From assembly GCA_017394565.1 (NCBI GenBank), contig JAFPXW010000230.1, positions 1 through 6,952 of the forward strand: a stretch of 6,952 nt of DNA. The letters are read 5' to 3'. The position numbers and the translations under genes are program-made. Within the stretch, counting starts at the first letter, position 1. Each line of letters opens with the position of its first letter. Shown here in pieces: positions 6,554 through 6,952 of this stretch. This stretch comes from Oscillospiraceae bacterium. GTDB lineage: Bacteria; Bacillota; Clostridia; Oscillospirales; Ruminococcaceae. The notes beneath the pieces are model-generated. The model did no database searches and was not told where the DNA came from. It saw only the letters and a program-made list of their open reading frames with translations.

Positions 6554-6635
6554 AGGGGACGCTCTGCTCTGCATAAGCGATCTGCCGCGCTCGTTCCTCG
6601 CTGGCAGCCTGCTTATCTCTTTCAGAGCGTCCCCT
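6554..6635. repeat. Long 82-base imperfect hairpin with a 13-bp perfect base stem
   Basis: AGGGGACGCTCTG (6554-6566) pairs perfectly with 6623-6635. Inside it, ATAAGC (6573-6578) pairs with GCTTAT (6611-6616), CTGCC (6582-6586) with GGCAG (6603-6607), and GCG (6587-6589) with CGC (6599-6601), all in nested order. The result is one long rod with small internal loops. Nested pairing at four levels is unlikely by chance. It has the form of a palindromic repeat element or a structured RNA arm. Confidence 0.7.
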
Positions 6636-6636
6636 C

Positions 6637-6669
6637 TTTTGAAAACAGTCCACCGGACTGTTTTCAAAA
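6637..6669. repeat. Perfect 15-bp inverted repeat with 3-base loop
   Basis: TTTTGAAAACAGTCC (6637-6651) is the exact reverse complement of 6655-6669, with loop ACC. It starts one base after the long 82-base hairpin. Read on either strand the stem carries A/T-rich ends, but neither strand has a G/C-rich stem followed by an unpaired U tract, so it is not a standard terminator. Confidence 0.75.
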
Positions 6670-6676
6670 TTCACCC

Positions 6677-6755
6677 CTTGCAGAGCGCCTTCGGTTAGGG
6701 GATTTCGCCCGTTGCGACGGGCGACAAGGGACTCCGTCCCCTTGACCCCTGCAAG
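6677..6755. repeat. Branched palindrome: outer 7-bp stem enclosing two hairpins
   Basis: CTTGCAG (6677-6683) pairs with CTGCAAG (6749-6755). Enclosed are a perfect 8-bp hairpin, TCGCCCGT (6705-6712) with ACGGGCGA (6717-6724) around a TGCG loop, and directly beside it a second stem, CAAGGGAC (6725-6732) with GTCCCCTTG (6736-6744) with one bulged C. The two inner hairpins abut without a spacer base, giving a multibranched fold. Confidence 0.55.
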
Positions 6756-6810
6756 CTTTTTTGAAAAAAAGCTTGAGCAAAAAACTTTAAGTTGCCTTCG
6801 GCATTAGGAG
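6687..6810. repeat. Imperfect direct repeat pair GCCTTCGG..TTAGG.G
   Basis: GCCTTCGGTTAGGGG (6687-6701) recurs as GCCTTCGG-CA-TTAGGAG (6794-6810), 107 bases apart, differing by a 2-base insertion and one substitution. A repeated motif within the palindromic mosaic suggests that the mosaic grew by duplication or by insertion of related elements. Confidence 0.45.
6752..6775. repeat. A/T-rich 11-bp hairpin around a HindIII-like core
   Basis: CAAGCTTTTTT (6752-6762) pairs perfectly with AAAAAAGCTTG (6765-6775), leaving a 2-base loop. Its left arm overlaps the outer stem of the branched palindrome, so the two folds compete for 6752-6755. The run of T after CTGCAAG on the plus strand gives it some terminator-like look, but the preceding stem is too weak or distant for a firm call. 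Confidence 0.5.
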
Positions 6811-6818
6811 GGTAGCTT

Positions 6819-6845
6819 TGCGCCTTTTGCGTAGCAATTGGCGCA
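6819..6845. repeat. Two-tier symmetrical hairpin
   Basis: TGCGCC (6819-6824) pairs with GGCGCA (6840-6845). Within the loop TTGC (6827-6830) pairs with GCAA (6834-6837), separated from the outer stem by a symmetrical TT/TT internal loop and closed by GTA. Confidence 0.55.
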
Positions 6846-6849
6846 TTGC

Positions 6850-6873
6850 GGACACAAGAAAACGGAACTGTCC
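6850..6873. repeat. Hairpin with 5-bp stem
   Basis: GGACA (6850-6854) and TGTCC (6869-6873) are complementary across a 14-base loop. It is weak on its own and reported because it continues the row of palindromes. Confidence 0.3.
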
Positions 6874-6889
6874 TCTTTGCTATCTCGCC

Positions 6890-6906
6890 AGCGCGGGCTC
6901 CGCGCT
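6890..6906. repeat. G/C-rich 7-bp hairpin at the stop codon of the upstream gene
   Basis: AGCGCGG (6890-6896) pairs with CCGCGCT (6900-6906) with a 3-base loop. On the minus strand it begins on the last base of the TAA stop of the partial gene and could be its 3' mRNA stabiliser. No U tract follows on the minus strand, so it is not a canonical terminator. Confidence 0.5.
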
Positions 6907-6952
6907 TAGATGGCTTCCTTGATCCGTGCGATCGCGCCTTTCTCCAATCGGC
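6906..6952 (-). CDS. C-terminal end of an unidentified minus-strand gene (partial)
   Basis: Reading the minus strand from the right edge, one frame gives RLEKGAIARIKEAI and then TAA (6906-6908). The short helix-like, mixed-charge composition looks like a real protein C terminus, and the stop is followed at once by a G/C-rich hairpin. One other minus-strand frame also stays open to the window edge, so the call rests on composition and context. Fourteen residues are too few to name a family. The other genes in the window also lie on the minus strand, which fits. Confidence 0.4.
   Translation of the reverse strand, partial: RLEKGAIARIKEAI

Larger units (their letters stand above)
6508..6906. 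repeat. Palindrome-rich non-coding mosaic (composite of inverted repeats)
   Basis: This stretch between the end of an upstream gene and the LRR operon holds no credible gene. At least eight inverted repeats follow one another with little sequence between them, listed separately here. Several are perfect over 7-15 bp. Such dense palindromes in an intergenic spacer are typical of dispersed palindromic repeat elements (REP/BIME- or MITE-like) inserted next to each other, or of a structured RNA. No transposase, terminal target duplication or clear U-tract terminator is visible. Copy number in the genome cannot be judged from one window. Confidence 0.65.

Noticed and set aside
6637..6669. Intrinsic terminator at the perfect 15-bp hairpin
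   Set aside because: The A/T runs are paired in the stem rather than forming an unpaired U tract after a G/C-rich stem, on both strands.
6461..6674. Two overlapping minus-strand open frames of 65-68 codons in the spacer
   Set aside because: They run through the palindromic rods, have no ribosome site with proper spacing (one begins at a GTG directly abutting the purine run) and resemble no family. Probably chance frames within repeat DNA.
6508..6906. CRISPR array or insertion sequence
   Set aside because: There are no regularly spaced identical repeats with unique spacers, no transposase frame and no visible target duplication.

Overview
The window looks like a piece of a Gram-positive, anaerobic Firmicutes chromosome, most likely a gut Clostridia of the Oscillospiraceae/Ruminococcus type. 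The grounds are a moderately high G+C coding bias, strong AGGAGG-type ribosome binding sites, and a cluster of BspA-like (LRR_5) surface leucine-rich-repeat proteins that carry C-terminal membrane anchors. The genus cannot be fixed from the sequence. Every supported gene lies on the minus strand, so transcription runs from high to low coordinates.

Layout in transcription order. (1) 6906-6952: the last 14 codons of an unidentified minus-strand gene. (2) 6390-6905: a non-coding spacer of about 516 bases. Its part from 6508 to 6906 is tiled almost end to end by inverted repeats (stems of 5-15 bp, several perfect) and carries one imperfect direct repeat. It looks like a mosaic of palindromic repeat elements and/or a structured RNA. 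The promoter of the operon below should lie at its low-coordinate end, but only weak candidates are visible. (3) 6389-1192: four consecutive paralogous LRR surface proteins of 424, 400, 396 and 483 aa. Each has a signal peptide, BspA-type repeats of about 23 residues, a conserved non-repeat island and one C-terminal transmembrane helix. They differ most in their short cytoplasmic tails. (4) 1188-70: prfB, peptide chain release factor 2, in one uninterrupted frame without the usual programmed +1 frameshift. (5) 1-69: a near-consensus sigma-A promoter just past prfB, pointing out of the left edge.

The four LRR genes and prfB are spaced as one operon: an 11-base overlap, a 16-base gap, a 72-base gap, then a 3-base gap in which the prfB Shine-Dalgarno sequence lies inside the last codons of the fourth LRR gene. 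No intrinsic terminator is visible between them. The LRR proteins are inferred to form a set of membrane-anchored surface binding or adhesion proteins, possibly acting together. prfB is a housekeeping translation gene whose expression here appears tied to that set by read-through and translational coupling. No defence, CRISPR, transposase or phage gene is present.
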